Shown here one piece after another: positions 18,938-27,883 of a stretch of 64,000 bases of DNA. A program made the position numbers and the translations under genes. The notes beneath the pieces were generated by a model, which was given only the letters and a program-made list of their open reading frames with translations, was not told where the DNA came from and ran no database searches. How positions within the stretch are numbered: position 1 is the first letter of the stretch; every line of letters begins with the position of its first letter. The stretch comes from Gemmata sp051859125 (GTDB taxonomy: Bacteria; Planctomycetota; Planctomycetia; Gemmatales; Gemmataceae), in contig NZ_JBHYGG010000079.1 in the NCBI RefSeq assembly GCF_051859125.1, forward strand, positions 1 to 64,000. The letters run 5' to 3'.

Positions 18938-19450
18938 TCAAGCGCCCGGCTCCTCCAGCGAGGCGAGCCACTTTCGCAGTAGCACCTCCAGCGTCTCCAG
19001 TTCCGATGGCGGCAGCTTCGGGAGCGACCCCTTCGCCTCGTCGAAGCGGGTCACGGTCGCGGTGTCGATGAGCCGCTTCCCCTTTGCGGTCAGCTCGATG
19101 ACGACCTTGCGGCGGTCGTCGGCGTCCGGGCCGCGGGTGATGAGCGCCGCCTCTTCGAGCTTGTCGAGCCGCGCCGTCATCCCGCCGCTCGAGAGCATCA
19201 CGCTGCCGAGCAACTCGCTCGGCGTCAGCCGGCCCTTCGGCCCGTGCCGGCGGAGCGTCGCTAGGATGTCGAACTGGCCGAGGGTCAGGCCGTGCCTGTC
19301 GAGCGCCGCGCCGACGCTCTGCTCCAGGTGCCGGGCGAGTACGATCACCCGGCCGACGACCGCGAGCGGGGTCGGGTCGAGGTCGGGGCGGGTCTCCTGC
19401 CACGCGGCGAGGAGGTCGTCGATCACGTCGCGGGCGTCGGTCGTGTTCAT
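18938..19450 (-). CDS. MarR-family transcriptional regulator
   Basis: A 170-residue winged-helix repressor. Helices from about residue 30 lead into LTLGQFDILATLRRHGP, the recognition region SELLGSVMLSSGGMTARLDKLEEAALI, and the wing GPDADDRRKVVIELTAKG with the conserved D-DRR signature. The last 30 residues form the dimer helix. It is divergent from ilvC. The palindrome GTCAAGATTCTTGAC in the shared control region is its likely operator. The proposed -10 ends 8 bp before the ATG and no ribosome site is visible, so the message may be leaderless. Ligand unknown. Confidence 0.92.
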   Translation of the reverse strand: MNTTDARDVIDDLLAAWQETRPDLDPTPLAVVGRVIVLARHLEQSVGAALDRHGLTLGQFDILATLRRHGPKGRLTPSELLGSVMLSSGGMTARLDKLEEAALITRGPDADDRRKVVIELTAKGKRLIDTATVTRFDEAKGSLPKLPPSELETLEVLLRKWLASLEEPGA

Positions 19451-19457
19451 GTCGGAA

Positions 19458-19519
19458 AGTTTAAAGAGGAGTATCTCGCTGTCAAGATTCTTGACGCCGA
19501 GTGATCTCACGATTAGATT
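19458..19519. promoter_or_regulatory. Divergent marR/ilvC promoters with shared palindromic operator
   Basis: Minus strand, marR: -35 TTGACA (19485-19480), 16-bp spacer, -10 TAAACT (19463-19458). Plus strand, ilvC: -35 TTGACG (19491-19496), 17-bp spacer, -10 TAGATT (19514-19519). GTCAAGATTCTTGAC (19481-19495), a perfect 7-1-7 palindrome, overlaps both -35 boxes. A MarR dimer bound there would shut both promoters. Part of the symmetry could come simply from two back-to-back TTGAC boxes; the extra GA/TC pairs go beyond that. Confidence 0.55.
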
Positions 19520-19573
19520 CACACCACGCAGTTTCTCGCGGCCCGCCGGGGCCGCGTCTCCAGTGAGGGCGAC

Positions 19574-20626
19574 ATGAAAGAGATTCGCATCGGTGACACG
19601 GTCGAGCAGTGCGTCGAGCGGGCGGACTACCCGCTCGACCGGGTGCGCCAGATCCTGAAGGACGAGACCGTCGCCGTCGTCGGGTACGGGGTCCAGGGCC
19701 GGGGCCAGTCGCTCAACATGCGCGACAACGGGATCAAGGTCATCGTCGGCCAGCGCAAGGGCGGCAAGGCCTACGACCTGTGCCTCCAGGACGGCTGGAA
19801 GCCGGGCGAGACGCTGTTCGACCCGGAAGAGGCCGCCGAGAAGGGCACCGTGATCCAGTACCTGCTGTCCGACGCCGGGCAGAAGGAGATGTGGCCGAAG
19901 ATCAAGGCGAAGCTCACCAAGGGCAAGGCGCTGTACTTCTCGCACGGCTTCTCGATCGTGTTCAACGACCAGACCCTGGTCGTGCCGCCGCCGGACGTCG
20001 ACGTGATCCTTTGCGCCCCGAAGGGCTCGGGCACGACGGTCCGCCGGCTGTTCCTCGAGGGCCGCGGGATCAACAGCTCGTTCGCCGTCCACCAGGACGC
20101 GACCGGCCGCGCCCGGGAGCGGTGCCTGGCGCTGGGCATCGCGATCGGCTCGGGGTACCTGTTCGAGACGACGTTCAAGAAGGAAGTGGTGTCGGACCTG
20201 ACCGGCGAGCGCGGCGTGCTCATGGGCGCGATCTACGGGCTGTGGCTGGCGCAGTACGAGGTGCTCCGCGAGAACGGCCACTCGCCGAGCGAGGCGTTCA
20301 ACGAGACCGTCGAGGAGGCGACCCAGAGCCTGTACCCGCTCATCGCCGAGAAGGGGATGGACTGGATGTACGCGAACTGCTCGACGACCGCCCAGCGCGG
20401 CGCGCTCGACTGGTTCAAGGCGTTCCGCGACGCGAGCAAGCCGACGTTCCAGAAGCTGTACCAGTCGGTCGCCAGCGGCGAGGAGGCCCGCCGGACGCTG
20501 GACGCCAACAGCCGCCCGGATTACCGGGTCCAGCTCGAAAAGGAACTGAAGGAAGTCGCCGAGAGCGAGATGTGGCTCGCCGGGGCGCAGGTCCGGGCGC
20601 TGCGGCCCGAGCGCACGGGGTCGTAA
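19574..20626 (+). CDS. ilvC: Ketol-acid reductoisomerase
   Basis: A 350-residue enzyme that isomerises and reduces acetolactate and acetohydroxybutyrate with NAD(P)H in valine/isoleucine synthesis. The Rossmann motif is GYGVQGRGQSLNMRDNG, followed by VGQRKGGKAYD. Later motifs are APKGSGTTVRRLFLEGRG, the metal-binding SDLTGERGVLMGAIYG and ETVEEATQSLYPLIAEKGMDWMY. The GVQGxGQSLN variant and CSTTAQRGALDWF match the Bacteroidetes-type enzyme better than the common proteobacterial form. GAGG precedes the ATG. It is divergent from marR and followed by a strong terminator, so it is monocistronic. Confidence 0.96.
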   Translation: MKEIRIGDTVEQCVERADYPLDRVRQILKDETVAVVGYGVQGRGQSLNMRDNGIKVIVGQRKGGKAYDLCLQDGWKPGETLFDPEEAAEKGTVIQYLLSDAGQKEMWPKIKAKLTKGKALYFSHGFSIVFNDQTLVVPPPDVDVILCAPKGSGTTVRRLFLEGRGINSSFAVHQDATGRARERCLALGIAIGSGYLFETTFKKEVVSDLTGERGVLMGAIYGLWLAQYEVLRENGHSPSEAFNETVEEATQSLYPLIAEKGMDWMYANCSTTAQRGALDWFKAFRDASKPTFQKLYQSVASGEEARRTLDANSRPDYRVQLEKELKEVAESEMWLAGAQVRALRPERTGS

Positions 20627-20663
20627 CCCGGAGACGGGAACCGCGGGCCGGGAGTTGGAAAAT

Positions 20664-20701
20664 GGCCGGGGGGCAGCGGGTGCAACCGCTGCCCCCCGGC
20701 C
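20664..20701 (+). terminator. Intrinsic terminator of ilvC
   Basis: A perfect 16-bp GC-rich stem (20664-20679 with 20686-20701) with a 6-nt loop is followed by TCAGCTTTTTG, 37 bp after the ilvC stop. It is the clearest rho-independent terminator in the window. Confidence 0.9.
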
Positions 20702-20748
20702 TCAGCTTTTTGTTCCGGACTCCGGATTCCCGAATCCGGACGCCCGTC

Positions 20749-21324
20749 TCACGGCCCGACCTTCGGGACGATCCCGGGCGGCGGCTCGTCGGCCCGCGGC
20801 GGCGGCAGGATCGCGCCGCTGCCCGGCTGCGGGAACGGCGGCACGTTCGGGTCGGTCGGCTGGGCGGGGACCGGGGCGGGGCCGGGCTTCACCTTCGGGA
20901 GCGCCGGCCGCTCGGGCGAAGGCAGGTTCTGCCCGCGGAGCCGCAGCGCCTCGGCGCTGTTCAGCAGGTCGTCGGTCCGCGTCTTGGTCGCCTCGTGCAT
21001 CTCGAAGTAGTACCGCCGCACGTCGTGGATGTGGAACGGCCACACGACCTCGGCCAGCAGGTCGAACGGCGGGTACGCGTACCACGGGGCCCGGACGTGG
21101 ACCCGCTTGGTGAGCGTCTCGTACCCCGGTTGCACGAGCGTGACGGTGTAGTTGCCGTAGTACTCGAACGACGAGTGCGAGGGCGCGGCCCCGACCGGCC
21201 GGTCGTCGACGTACACCTGCGCGTTGGGGACGTTCGACTCGATGATGAACCGGCGGTCCACGCACCCCGCCGAGGCGAGGACGCCGAGAACCGCGACCGC
21301 CCGGAATGTGCGCCCCGTCGCCAT
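20749..21324 (-). CDS. PEGA-domain lipoprotein
   Basis: A 191-residue lipoprotein. The N-terminal helix ends in ASAGC, a lipobox, so the mature protein starts with a lipidated Cys near residue 21. The PEGA domain follows: FIIESNVPNAQVYVDDRPVG, then NYTVTLVQPGYETLTKRVHV. Then YAYPPFDLLAEVVWPFHIHDVR and YYFEMHEATKTRTDDLLNSAEALRLRG, and a long Pro-rich tail. Planctomycete PEGA lipoproteins of this layout are common; the role is likely structural or binding at the cell envelope. It converges on ilvC. Confidence 0.85.
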   Translation of the reverse strand: MATGRTFRAVAVLGVLASAGCVDRRFIIESNVPNAQVYVDDRPVGAAPSHSSFEYYGNYTVTLVQPGYETLTKRVHVRAPWYAYPPFDLLAEVVWPFHIHDVRRYYFEMHEATKTRTDDLLNSAEALRLRGQNLPSPERPALPKVKPGPAPVPAQPTDPNVPPFPQPGSGAILPPPRADEPPPGIVPKVGP

Positions 21325-21433
21325 GTGGCCCCCTCGGTCCCGCCGGATTGGTCCGTGCTGAACCGCGGAGATAGCCCGCGGGGGCGTCGCGGTCAATGCG
21401 ACGTGCGCGCTGAAAGTGGCGGGGGCCGGGTAA

Positions 21434-21520
21434 AGTAGGTCACTCGCTCCGCGAGTGACACCAAACGCGATTGGAGCATCACCGGCTGGTTGTGTCGCAC
21501 CGGGGTGCGACTCGCCTACT
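21434..21520. repeat. Palindromic repeat, downstream copy next to the radical SAM gene
   Basis: An 87-bp element beginning GTAGGTCACTCGC with a 9-bp hairpin (21439-21447 with 21451-21459). It ends in a second hairpin (21494-21501 with 21504-21511) and CGCCTAC. A related element lies at 23474-23571, upstream of the same gene. The two first hairpins differ by paired substitutions that keep base pairing. Confidence 0.7.
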
Positions 21521-21545
21521 GTGCCCGCGGCCGGGAAGTGCGGGA

Positions 21546-23414
21546 TCACCCCGGCCAGGCGTACTCGAAGGTTTCGAGTTCCGCCGCGGCGCACTCGGGG
21601 AGGCCGCGCCACACGAGCGAGGCGGTCGCGCCGATCGCGTCCACCCAGTCGGTGTCCAGAGCGTCCCGGTGGCTGCCCGGGAGGATCAAAACGAGCCGCT
21701 TCGCGCCGTTCGTGCGGCCGGGCTGGAGCGCGTAATACTTGTCCAGGTACGTGGGCCGCTCCAGCGCGGCAGCCAGCAGCGATTCGAGCAGCGCCGGGGT
21801 GACCGACTCGCGGAGCGCCGCCGGGTCGCCAGTGGTCGCGTCGAGGACCACCTGGAGCGTCGTGTACGGGTTTTCGGCGAGCACCTGCTTGATGCACCGC
21901 GCCGCGAGGTCCGCGTGGCGTGCGAGGTGCGCGGCGGTCAGCCAGAGTGTGAACGCCTGCGCCCGGCGGGCCGGGTGCGGCGGCACGGCCGGCTTGATCG
22001 CGTCGAGATCGACCTTCCAGACGCGGGCGGGACCGTCGGCCGTGTCGAAGTCCAGCACCGGCGGCGTCTGGGCGTCGAACTCGACGTCGAACGACTCCTG
22101 CGCCTCACGCATCAATTCGAACAGGTCGGTCCGCTTGAGGGTCGGCGTTTCGAGGACGTAGTACGGCGGCCGCGGCTGGAAGCGGATGCCAAGTTCAGGA
22201 GCCTCTTGCCGGAACGCGGTGCCGGGGAGGATCGCGAGGTTGAACACCTGCACGTCACTGTACAGGTCGCCGTCGCGGAGGTAGTGAAAGGAGCGGCGCA
22301 CCGATTCGCGGGTGTCGCCGGGCAGGCCGACGATCAGGTCGACCTTCACGCGGATGCCCTCCTCGCGCATCGCCCGCACGCCCCGCTCGAACGCCTTGAG
22401 GTTGTTCTTGCGGTCCATCATCCGCATCGCGTCGGGGTCGATCGACTGCAACCCGACCTCGACCTCGCTGAAGTTCGCCTCGCGGAGCAGCCTCGCGGTC
22501 TGCGGCGTGACCCCCTCGCCCCGCAACTCGCCGAAGTAGCTGAACCCGTGGCCGGGGTTCTCCTCGGCGAGCAGCGTGAGGAACTCGGCGAAGTCGCGGC
22601 GCTGGTTCAGCGTCGGGTCGAGGAGGAACACTTCCTTGACGCCGCGCTCGCGGGCGAGCCGAAGCCCGGCCCGGATCTCGTCGTGCGCGATGTAGTACTG
22701 CTTGTCGTAGCTCTTGGGGTAGTAGCAGAACTTGCACTTGAACACGCACCCGCGGGTCGTTTCGAGCAGCAGCATCTGCTCCTCGCCCGGGTCGAGGAGG
22801 CCGGCGAGGTACGGCGAGCCGAGCTGGTTCAGGTCTTGCAGCGGGGTGCGGGGCAGGGGGCGGCGGGCCGGGTCGTACCGCGGGCCGGTCGGGGCGGGCG
22901 TGTACAGCCCCGGGATGTGACTCGCGCCCGCCGACGCGGCGAGCGGCAGCGACCAGCGGTCGGCCTTCGGGGTGTCGCGGAGCATCTCCAACAGGGCGGC
23001 GAAGGTCTGCTCGCCCTCGCCGATCACCGCGTGGTCGTAGTGCGGCGTGTCGAGCACCCAGGCGTTGTCGGGGGTGATCTCGGGGCCGCCGAGGACGATC
23101 ACGAGGTCCGGCCGCAGCCGCTTCAACTCGGCGGCGACCCACAACGTGCGCTCGATGTTCCACACGTAGCAGGTGAACCCGAGCATCCACGGGTCGCGGG
23201 CGAGCAGGGCCGCGACGAGCGCGTGGTCGCCGAGCGCGTTCGCTTCGCGTCCGGGGAACACCTGGATGTCGTAGTCGCGGCCGAGCCCCTGCTTCTCGGC
23301 CCACAGCTTGAGGTACGCGCCGGCGAGCGGCACGTTCCCCCGCACGGCGGCCGGGCCGAGGGGCGGGATCGGGAGCTGAACGAGGACGGCCGTGCGGCGC
23401 TGCGTGGGATCCAT
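21546..23414 (-). CDS. B12-binding radical SAM protein
   Basis: A 622-residue protein. The N-terminal half resembles a B12-binding fold (VLVQLPIPPLGPAAVRGNVPL..., LGFTCYVWNIERTLW, VIVLGGPEITPDN). A radical SAM domain follows with the cluster motif CVFKCKFC and the YYPKSYDKQYY segment. The pattern GELRGEGVTPQTARLLREANFSEVEVGLQS is the usual (beta/alpha) barrel continuation, with MMDRKNN and VDLIVGLPGD. The C-terminal 180 residues are extra. Such proteins methylate or rearrange unactivated carbons, and the product cannot be read. The ATG at 23414 is chosen; an in-frame ATG at 23432 is possible. Confidence 0.88.
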   Translation of the reverse strand: MDPTQRRTAVLVQLPIPPLGPAAVRGNVPLAGAYLKLWAEKQGLGRDYDIQVFPGREANALGDHALVAALLARDPWMLGFTCYVWNIERTLWVAAELKRLRPDLVIVLGGPEITPDNAWVLDTPHYDHAVIGEGEQTFAALLEMLRDTPKADRWSLPLAASAGASHIPGLYTPAPTGPRYDPARRPLPRTPLQDLNQLGSPYLAGLLDPGEEQMLLLETTRGCVFKCKFCYYPKSYDKQYYIAHDEIRAGLRLARERGVKEVFLLDPTLNQRRDFAEFLTLLAEENPGHGFSYFGELRGEGVTPQTARLLREANFSEVEVGLQSIDPDAMRMMDRKNNLKAFERGVRAMREEGIRVKVDLIVGLPGDTRESVRRSFHYLRDGDLYSDVQVFNLAILPGTAFRQEAPELGIRFQPRPPYYVLETPTLKRTDLFELMREAQESFDVEFDAQTPPVLDFDTADGPARVWKVDLDAIKPAVPPHPARRAQAFTLWLTAAHLARHADLAARCIKQVLAENPYTTLQVVLDATTGDPAALRESVTPALLESLLAAALERPTYLDKYYALQPGRTNGAKRLVLILPGSHRDALDTDWVDAIGATASLVWRGLPECAAAELETFEYAWPG

Positions 23415-23473
23415 GGTTCGATTGTAGCTCATCCAACCTGCGGCGGCGCGCACGATCCGCATACAGCGCTCAA

Positions 23474-23571
23474 GGTAGGCGACTCGCTCCGCGAGTCGCA
23501 CCCCGGCGCTCCGGGGGAGACGGTTCGATTCGGAGCGCGGCGGGTGTCAAGCGCGGAGCGAGTGACCCACC
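23474..23571. repeat. Palindromic repeat, upstream copy next to the radical SAM gene
   Basis: A 98-bp element beginning GTAGGCGACTCGC with a 9-bp hairpin (23479-23487 with 23491-23499). It ends in GCGGAGCGAGTGACCCACC, the reverse-complement form of the other copy's GTAGGTCACTCGC arm. With 21434-21520 it brackets the radical SAM gene. Confidence 0.7.
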
Positions 23572-23670
23572 GTGGATCGCAGAGGACCCGCGTTGCCGAA
23601 ACGACCCGCGCGCTTAGAGTGACCGGACGCCCGAGCCGCCCCGCCCGCACCCCCCGGAACCGACGCACCC

Positions 23671-24339
23671 ATGCCACTCGTCGCAACAGCCGTGTCGAAG
23701 GACTACCCGACGCGGTCCGGCCCGCTGTCGGTGCTGCGGGGCGTGAACCTGGAGTTGAGCCGCGGCGAGGCGCTCGCGGTGATGGGGCCGTCCGGCTCGG
23801 GGAAGAGCACGTTCCTGCACATGCTCGGCACACTGGATAGACCGACGGCCGGGTCCATCACCCTCGAAGGGACCGACCCGTTCGCGCTCCGCGAGCGCGA
23901 CCTGGCCGCGTTCCGCAACCGCCGCATCGGGTTCGTGTTCCAGGACCACCACCTGCTCCCGCAGTGCTCGGTGCTGGAGAACGTGCTGGTGCCGACGCTC
24001 GTGAGCCGCGACACGAAGCCGGCCGAAACGGAAGCCTACGCCCGCACGCTCCTCGAACGGGTCGGGCTCGGCGGCCGCCTCGACCATCGGCCGGCGGAAC
24101 TCTCGGGCGGCGAGCGGCAGCGGGTCGCGGTGGCGCGGGCGCTCGTGCTGAAGCCGGTGCTGTTGCTGGCCGACGAGCCGACCGGGAACCTGGACCGCAC
24201 GAACGCCGCCGCGGTCGGCGAGTTGCTCCTCGAACTGCACCGGCAGGAGAACACGATCCTCGTTGTGGTGACGCACAGCCTCGAACTCGCGAAGCTGTTC
24301 CCGCGGGTCGCCGAGGTGAACGACGGCGCGCTGGTGTGA
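23671..24339 (+). CDS. LolD/MacB-like ABC transporter ATPase
   Basis: A 222-residue ATPase. Walker A is GPSGSGKSTFLHMLG, the Q-loop is FVFQDHHLLPQCSVLENV, the ABC signature is LSGGERQRVAVARAL, Walker B is LLLADEPTGNLD and the switch His is in VVVTHS. Sequence and length fit the LolD/MacB/FtsE class, which powers FtsX-type permeases rather than importers. The large FtsX-type permease begins 48 bp downstream and is its partner. The likely job is lipoprotein or envelope-substrate export. Confidence 0.92.
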   Translation: MPLVATAVSKDYPTRSGPLSVLRGVNLELSRGEALAVMGPSGSGKSTFLHMLGTLDRPTAGSITLEGTDPFALRERDLAAFRNRRIGFVFQDHHLLPQCSVLENVLVPTLVSRDTKPAETEAYARTLLERVGLGGRLDHRPAELSGGERQRVAVARALVLKPVLLLADEPTGNLDRTNAAAVGELLLELHRQENTILVVVTHSLELAKLFPRVAEVNDGALV

Positions 24340-24386
24340 CCCGCCGCGTCGCCCGAACCTCACCCCACCGGACCCGTGCAAGACCC

Positions 24387-27300
24387 ATGCTCACCTACCC
24401 GCGCCTCGTGGCCCGCAACCTCGCCTTCCACTGGCGGGGCAACCTCGCCGTGCTGCTCGGGGTGGCGGTCGGCTCGGCCGTGCTCACGGGCGCGCTGCTC
24501 GTGGGCGACTCGCTCCGCGGCAGCCTGCGGGCGCGCGTCGAGCGGCAACTCGAAGGGATCGACGCGGCCGCCCAGTTCCCGCGGCTCGTCCGGGCCGACC
24601 TCGCCGACGGGCTCCCCGGGACCGTCGCACCGGTGCTCATGCTGCCCGGGTCGGTGCAGGGGAGCGGGCCGGCGTACCTCGGCCGGGTCACGGTCCTGGG
24701 CGTCGACCCGCGGTTCCAGCCCGGCGTCGCGGACGTCGATTGGGCGAGCACCGCGAAGCAGGTGGTGCTGTCGCACCGCGTCGCCGAGAAGCTGAACGCG
24801 AGGCCCGGCGACCGCGTGCGGATCGGCGTCGAGCGGCTCACCGAGATCCCGCGGTCGTCGTCGCTCGCGAAGCGCACCTCGGCCGACGTGACGGCGAGCG
24901 AGGAGTTCACCGTCGCCGGGGTGCTCCAGCCCGAGAGCGCGACGAACGACTTCAACCTGACGCCGAACCCGGCCGCGCCGCTGAACGTGTTCGTGCCGAT
25001 CCGCACGCTCGGCCGGCTCGTCGCGGGCGGCTCCGACGCGCGAGCGAACGCGCTGCTCGCGAAGGGCGCGACCGCCGACGCACTGAACGCCGCACTCCAG
25101 CCGAAGCTCACGGCCGAGGACTTCGGGCTGAAGGTCCGGGCCATCGAGCGGCGCGAGCCGCCGGCCGCGCGCCGCTACCTGAGCGTCGAGTTCGACCAGC
25201 TCGTGATGCTCCCCGCGACCGTGGCCGGGCTCGAGGCGGCCGCGAAGGACCTCGGCGTGCGGGCCGAGCCCACGGTCGTCTACATCGCCGACACGCTCGC
25301 GAGCGGCGACCACGAGATCCCGTACCCGGTGATCGCCGGGCTCGACGCCGCGGCGAAGCTGCCGCTCGGGCCGTTCCTCCCGCCCGGCGTCGCGTCCCTT
25401 GCCGACGACGAAGTGGTGCTGCTGGAGTGGACCGGGTCGCAGCTCAACAAGCTCCCCGCGGGCGAGAAGCTGCGGCTGACGTACTACGACCCCGAGGTCG
25501 AGGGCGAGGGGAAGCTGAAGGAGGCGACGCTGACCCTCCGCGGCTACGTCCCGCTCGCGGGGCCGGCCCGCGACCCGAACCTGACGCCCGAAATCAAAGG
25601 CGTCACCGACCGGCAGACCGACCTGCGCACGCTCGACTACCCGCCGGTGCTGCCGAACGCCCGCGTCAAGGAGCGGGTGCCCGACAAGCCGCCGCACCCC
25701 CGCGGCACGTTCTTCAACTCGCTGAACAAGGCCACGCCGATGGCCTACGTGAACCTCGCCACCGGGAAGAAGCTGTTCGGCAGCCGGTACGGGGCGGTCA
25801 CGTCCGTGCGGGTCGCACCGCCCGCCGGGAGCCCGGAGACCGACGAGGCGCAGGACAAGGAGCGCGAGCGGCTCCTCGCGGCGCTGCCGAAGCACCTCGA
25901 CGCGACCGCCGCCGGGCTGACCTTCACCGCCATTCGCGACCGGCTCCTCGCGGCGAGCAAGGGCGGCACCGACTTCGGCGGGCTGTTCCTCGGGTTCAGT
26001 TGCTTCCTCATTGCCGCGGCTTTGATGCTCGTCGGCCTGCTATTCCGGCTCGCGCTCGACCGCCGGGCGAAGGAGGTCGGGCTGCTGCTCGCGACCGGGT
26101 ACAGCACGGGGCAGGTCCGCCGCTTGCTGCTCGGGGAAGGGCTCGCGCTCGCGGTCGCCGGTGCCCTCCTCGGGCTCGCGCTCGGCGTCGCCTACAACCG
26201 GCTGCTCCTGTCGGTGCTTCTCGACTTCTGGCCGGACCGCGAGGTCGCGAACGTGCTGCGGCCGCACGCGACGCCGCTGAGCTTCGCGCTCGGCTTCGGG
26301 CTGACGCTCGTGATGGCGCTCGGTGCGCTGTGGTTCAGCCTGCGGGGGCTCGTCCGGGTGCCGCCGCCGGCGCTGCTCCGCGGCGAGACGCAGGTGCCGG
26401 AGACCGCAACGGCGCGCCCGTCGCGGTGGGCGAAGTTGCTCGTGTTCGTGGCGACGCCGCTTGGCCTCGTCCTCGTGGTCGCGGGGAAGTTCGTCTCGAA
26501 CCCGGACGCGCAGGCGGGGTCGTTCTTCTCTGGGGGCGGGCTGCTCCTCACCGCGGGGCTCGCGGCGCTGTGGTGGTGGATGCGAAGCACGCGGCACGCG
26601 ACGGTGAGCGGTCGCGGCGCGTCGGCCCTGGCGCGGCTCGGGTCGCGGAACGCCGCCCGCAACCCGTGGCGGAGCCTGCTCACGGCGGCGCTGCTGGCGT
26701 CGGCCGCGTTCCTGCTCGTGGCCGTCGAGAGCTTCCGCCGCCAGCCCGGCGCGGAGTTCCTCGACAAGAACGGTGGCAGCGGCGGGTTCAACCTGATCGC
26801 CGAGGCCGACGTCCCGCTCTACCAGTCGTTCGCGAGCGGCCCCGGCCGCGCCGACCTCGACAAGCAGATCCGCAGCCTGCACGCGCCGCCCGACGCCGAC
26901 CCGGACAACCCGCCCGTTACGCCGGCATCGACCGCCGCGACCGCCGACCTCAATGCGAACCTGGAGGAGGTGTTCGCGCTGCGGCTCCGCGACGGCGACG
27001 ACGCGAGTTGCATGAACCTCGCCCAGGCGACGCGGCCGCGGGCGCTCGGCGTGCCCGACGCACTCCTCGACCGCGGCGGGTTCAAGTTCTACGCGACCGA
27101 GGCGGGCACGCCCGAAGAGAAGGCGAACCCGTGGCTGCTGCTGAAGAAGCCGCTCGCGGGCGGCGCGATCCCGGTGTTCTGCGAGCAGAACACGGCGCAG
27201 TGGATGCTGAAGACCGCGGTCGGCGGCGACGTCAAGATGCCGGGCGACGACGGGGCCGAACGCACGTTCCGCATCGTCGGCACGTTCGCCGACAGCCCGT

Positions 27301-27878
27301 TCCAGAGCGAACTCGTGATGTCCGACGAATCGTTTGCGAGCGCCTTCCCGCGGACCGGCGGCTACCGCGTGTTCCTCGTCCGCACCCCGGCCGGGAAGGA
27401 GGACGCGGTCGGTCAACTGCTGTCGCGGGCGTTCCGCGGGAACGGGCTGCTCGCCACGCCGACCCGCGAAAAGGTCGCGGCGTACCAGGCGGTGATCGGC
27501 GCGTACCTCTCGACGTTCCAGCTCCTCGGCGGCCTCGGGTTGCTGCTCGGCGTACTGGGCCTCGCGATCGTGGTGCTCCGCGGCGTGTGGGAGCGGGTCG
27601 GCGAACTCGCGCTGCTGCGGGCCGTCGGCTACCGCACCCGGCACCTCCAGTTCCTCGTCGTCGCGGAGAACGCGCTGCTGCTCGTGGCCGGCCTCGGCAT
27701 CGGCGTGGTCGCGGCGCTGGTCTCGGTGGCCCCGCACGTCCTCGGTGGGGCCGACGTGCCGTGGGGCCGGCTCGCCGCGATCCTCGGCCTCGTCCTCGCG
27801 GTCGGGTTGGGTGTGGCGTTCGCCGCGACAGCGGGTATCCTGCGGGTTCCCGTCATCCCCGCTCTTCGCCGCGAGTAG
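24387..27878 (+). CDS. FtsX-type ABC permease (LolC/E or MacB-like)
   Basis: A 1,163-residue permease, partner of the ATPase upstream. The first helix (NLAVLLGVAVGSAVLTGALLVG) is followed by a large outer domain up to about residue 530, then three helices in an FtsX unit (FGGLFLGFSCFLIAAALMLVG; RRAKEVGLLLATGYSTGQVRRLLLGEG). After a second large outer region there is another FtsX unit near the end (LGGLGLLLGVLGLAIVVLRGV; ELALLRAVGYRTRHLQFLVVAENALL). The two-unit plan with big periplasmic regions matches LolC/E-type exporters and is well over twice their size. The Gfo/Idh gene starts 5 bp after its stop. Confidence 0.9.
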   Translation: MLTYPRLVARNLAFHWRGNLAVLLGVAVGSAVLTGALLVGDSLRGSLRARVERQLEGIDAAAQFPRLVRADLADGLPGTVAPVLMLPGSVQGSGPAYLGRVTVLGVDPRFQPGVADVDWASTAKQVVLSHRVAEKLNARPGDRVRIGVERLTEIPRSSSLAKRTSADVTASEEFTVAGVLQPESATNDFNLTPNPAAPLNVFVPIRTLGRLVAGGSDARANALLAKGATADALNAALQPKLTAEDFGLKVRAIERREPPAARRYLSVEFDQLVMLPATVAGLEAAAKDLGVRAEPTVVYIADTLASGDHEIPYPVIAGLDAAAKLPLGPFLPPGVASLADDEVVLLEWTGSQLNKLPAGEKLRLTYYDPEVEGEGKLKEATLTLRGYVPLAGPARDPNLTPEIKGVTDRQTDLRTLDYPPVLPNARVKERVPDKPPHPRGTFFNSLNKATPMAYVNLATGKKLFGSRYGAVTSVRVAPPAGSPETDEAQDKERERLLAALPKHLDATAAGLTFTAIRDRLLAASKGGTDFGGLFLGFSCFLIAAALMLVGLLFRLALDRRAKEVGLLLATGYSTGQVRRLLLGEGLALAVAGALLGLALGVAYNRLLLSVLLDFWPDREVANVLRPHATPLSFALGFGLTLVMALGALWFSLRGLVRVPPPALLRGETQVPETATARPSRWAKLLVFVATPLGLVLVVAGKFVSNPDAQAGSFFSGGGLLLTAGLAALWWWMRSTRHATVSGRGASALARLGSRNAARNPWRSLLTAALLASAAFLLVAVESFRRQPGAEFLDKNGGSGGFNLIAEADVPLYQSFASGPGRADLDKQIRSLHAPPDADPDNPPVTPASTAATADLNANLEEVFALRLRDGDDASCMNLAQATRPRALGVPDALLDRGGFKFYATEAGTPEEKANPWLLLKKPLAGGAIPVFCEQNTAQWMLKTAVGGDVKMPGDDGAERTFRIVGTFADSPFQSELVMSDESFASAFPRTGGYRVFLVRTPAGKEDAVGQLLSRAFRGNGLLATPTREKVAAYQAVIGAYLSTFQLLGGLGLLLGVLGLAIVVLRGVWERVGELALLRAVGYRTRHLQFLVVAENALLLVAGLGIGVVAALVSVAPHVLGGADVPWGRLAAILGLVLAVGLGVAFAATAGILRVPVIPALRRE

Positions 27879-27883
27879 CCACA

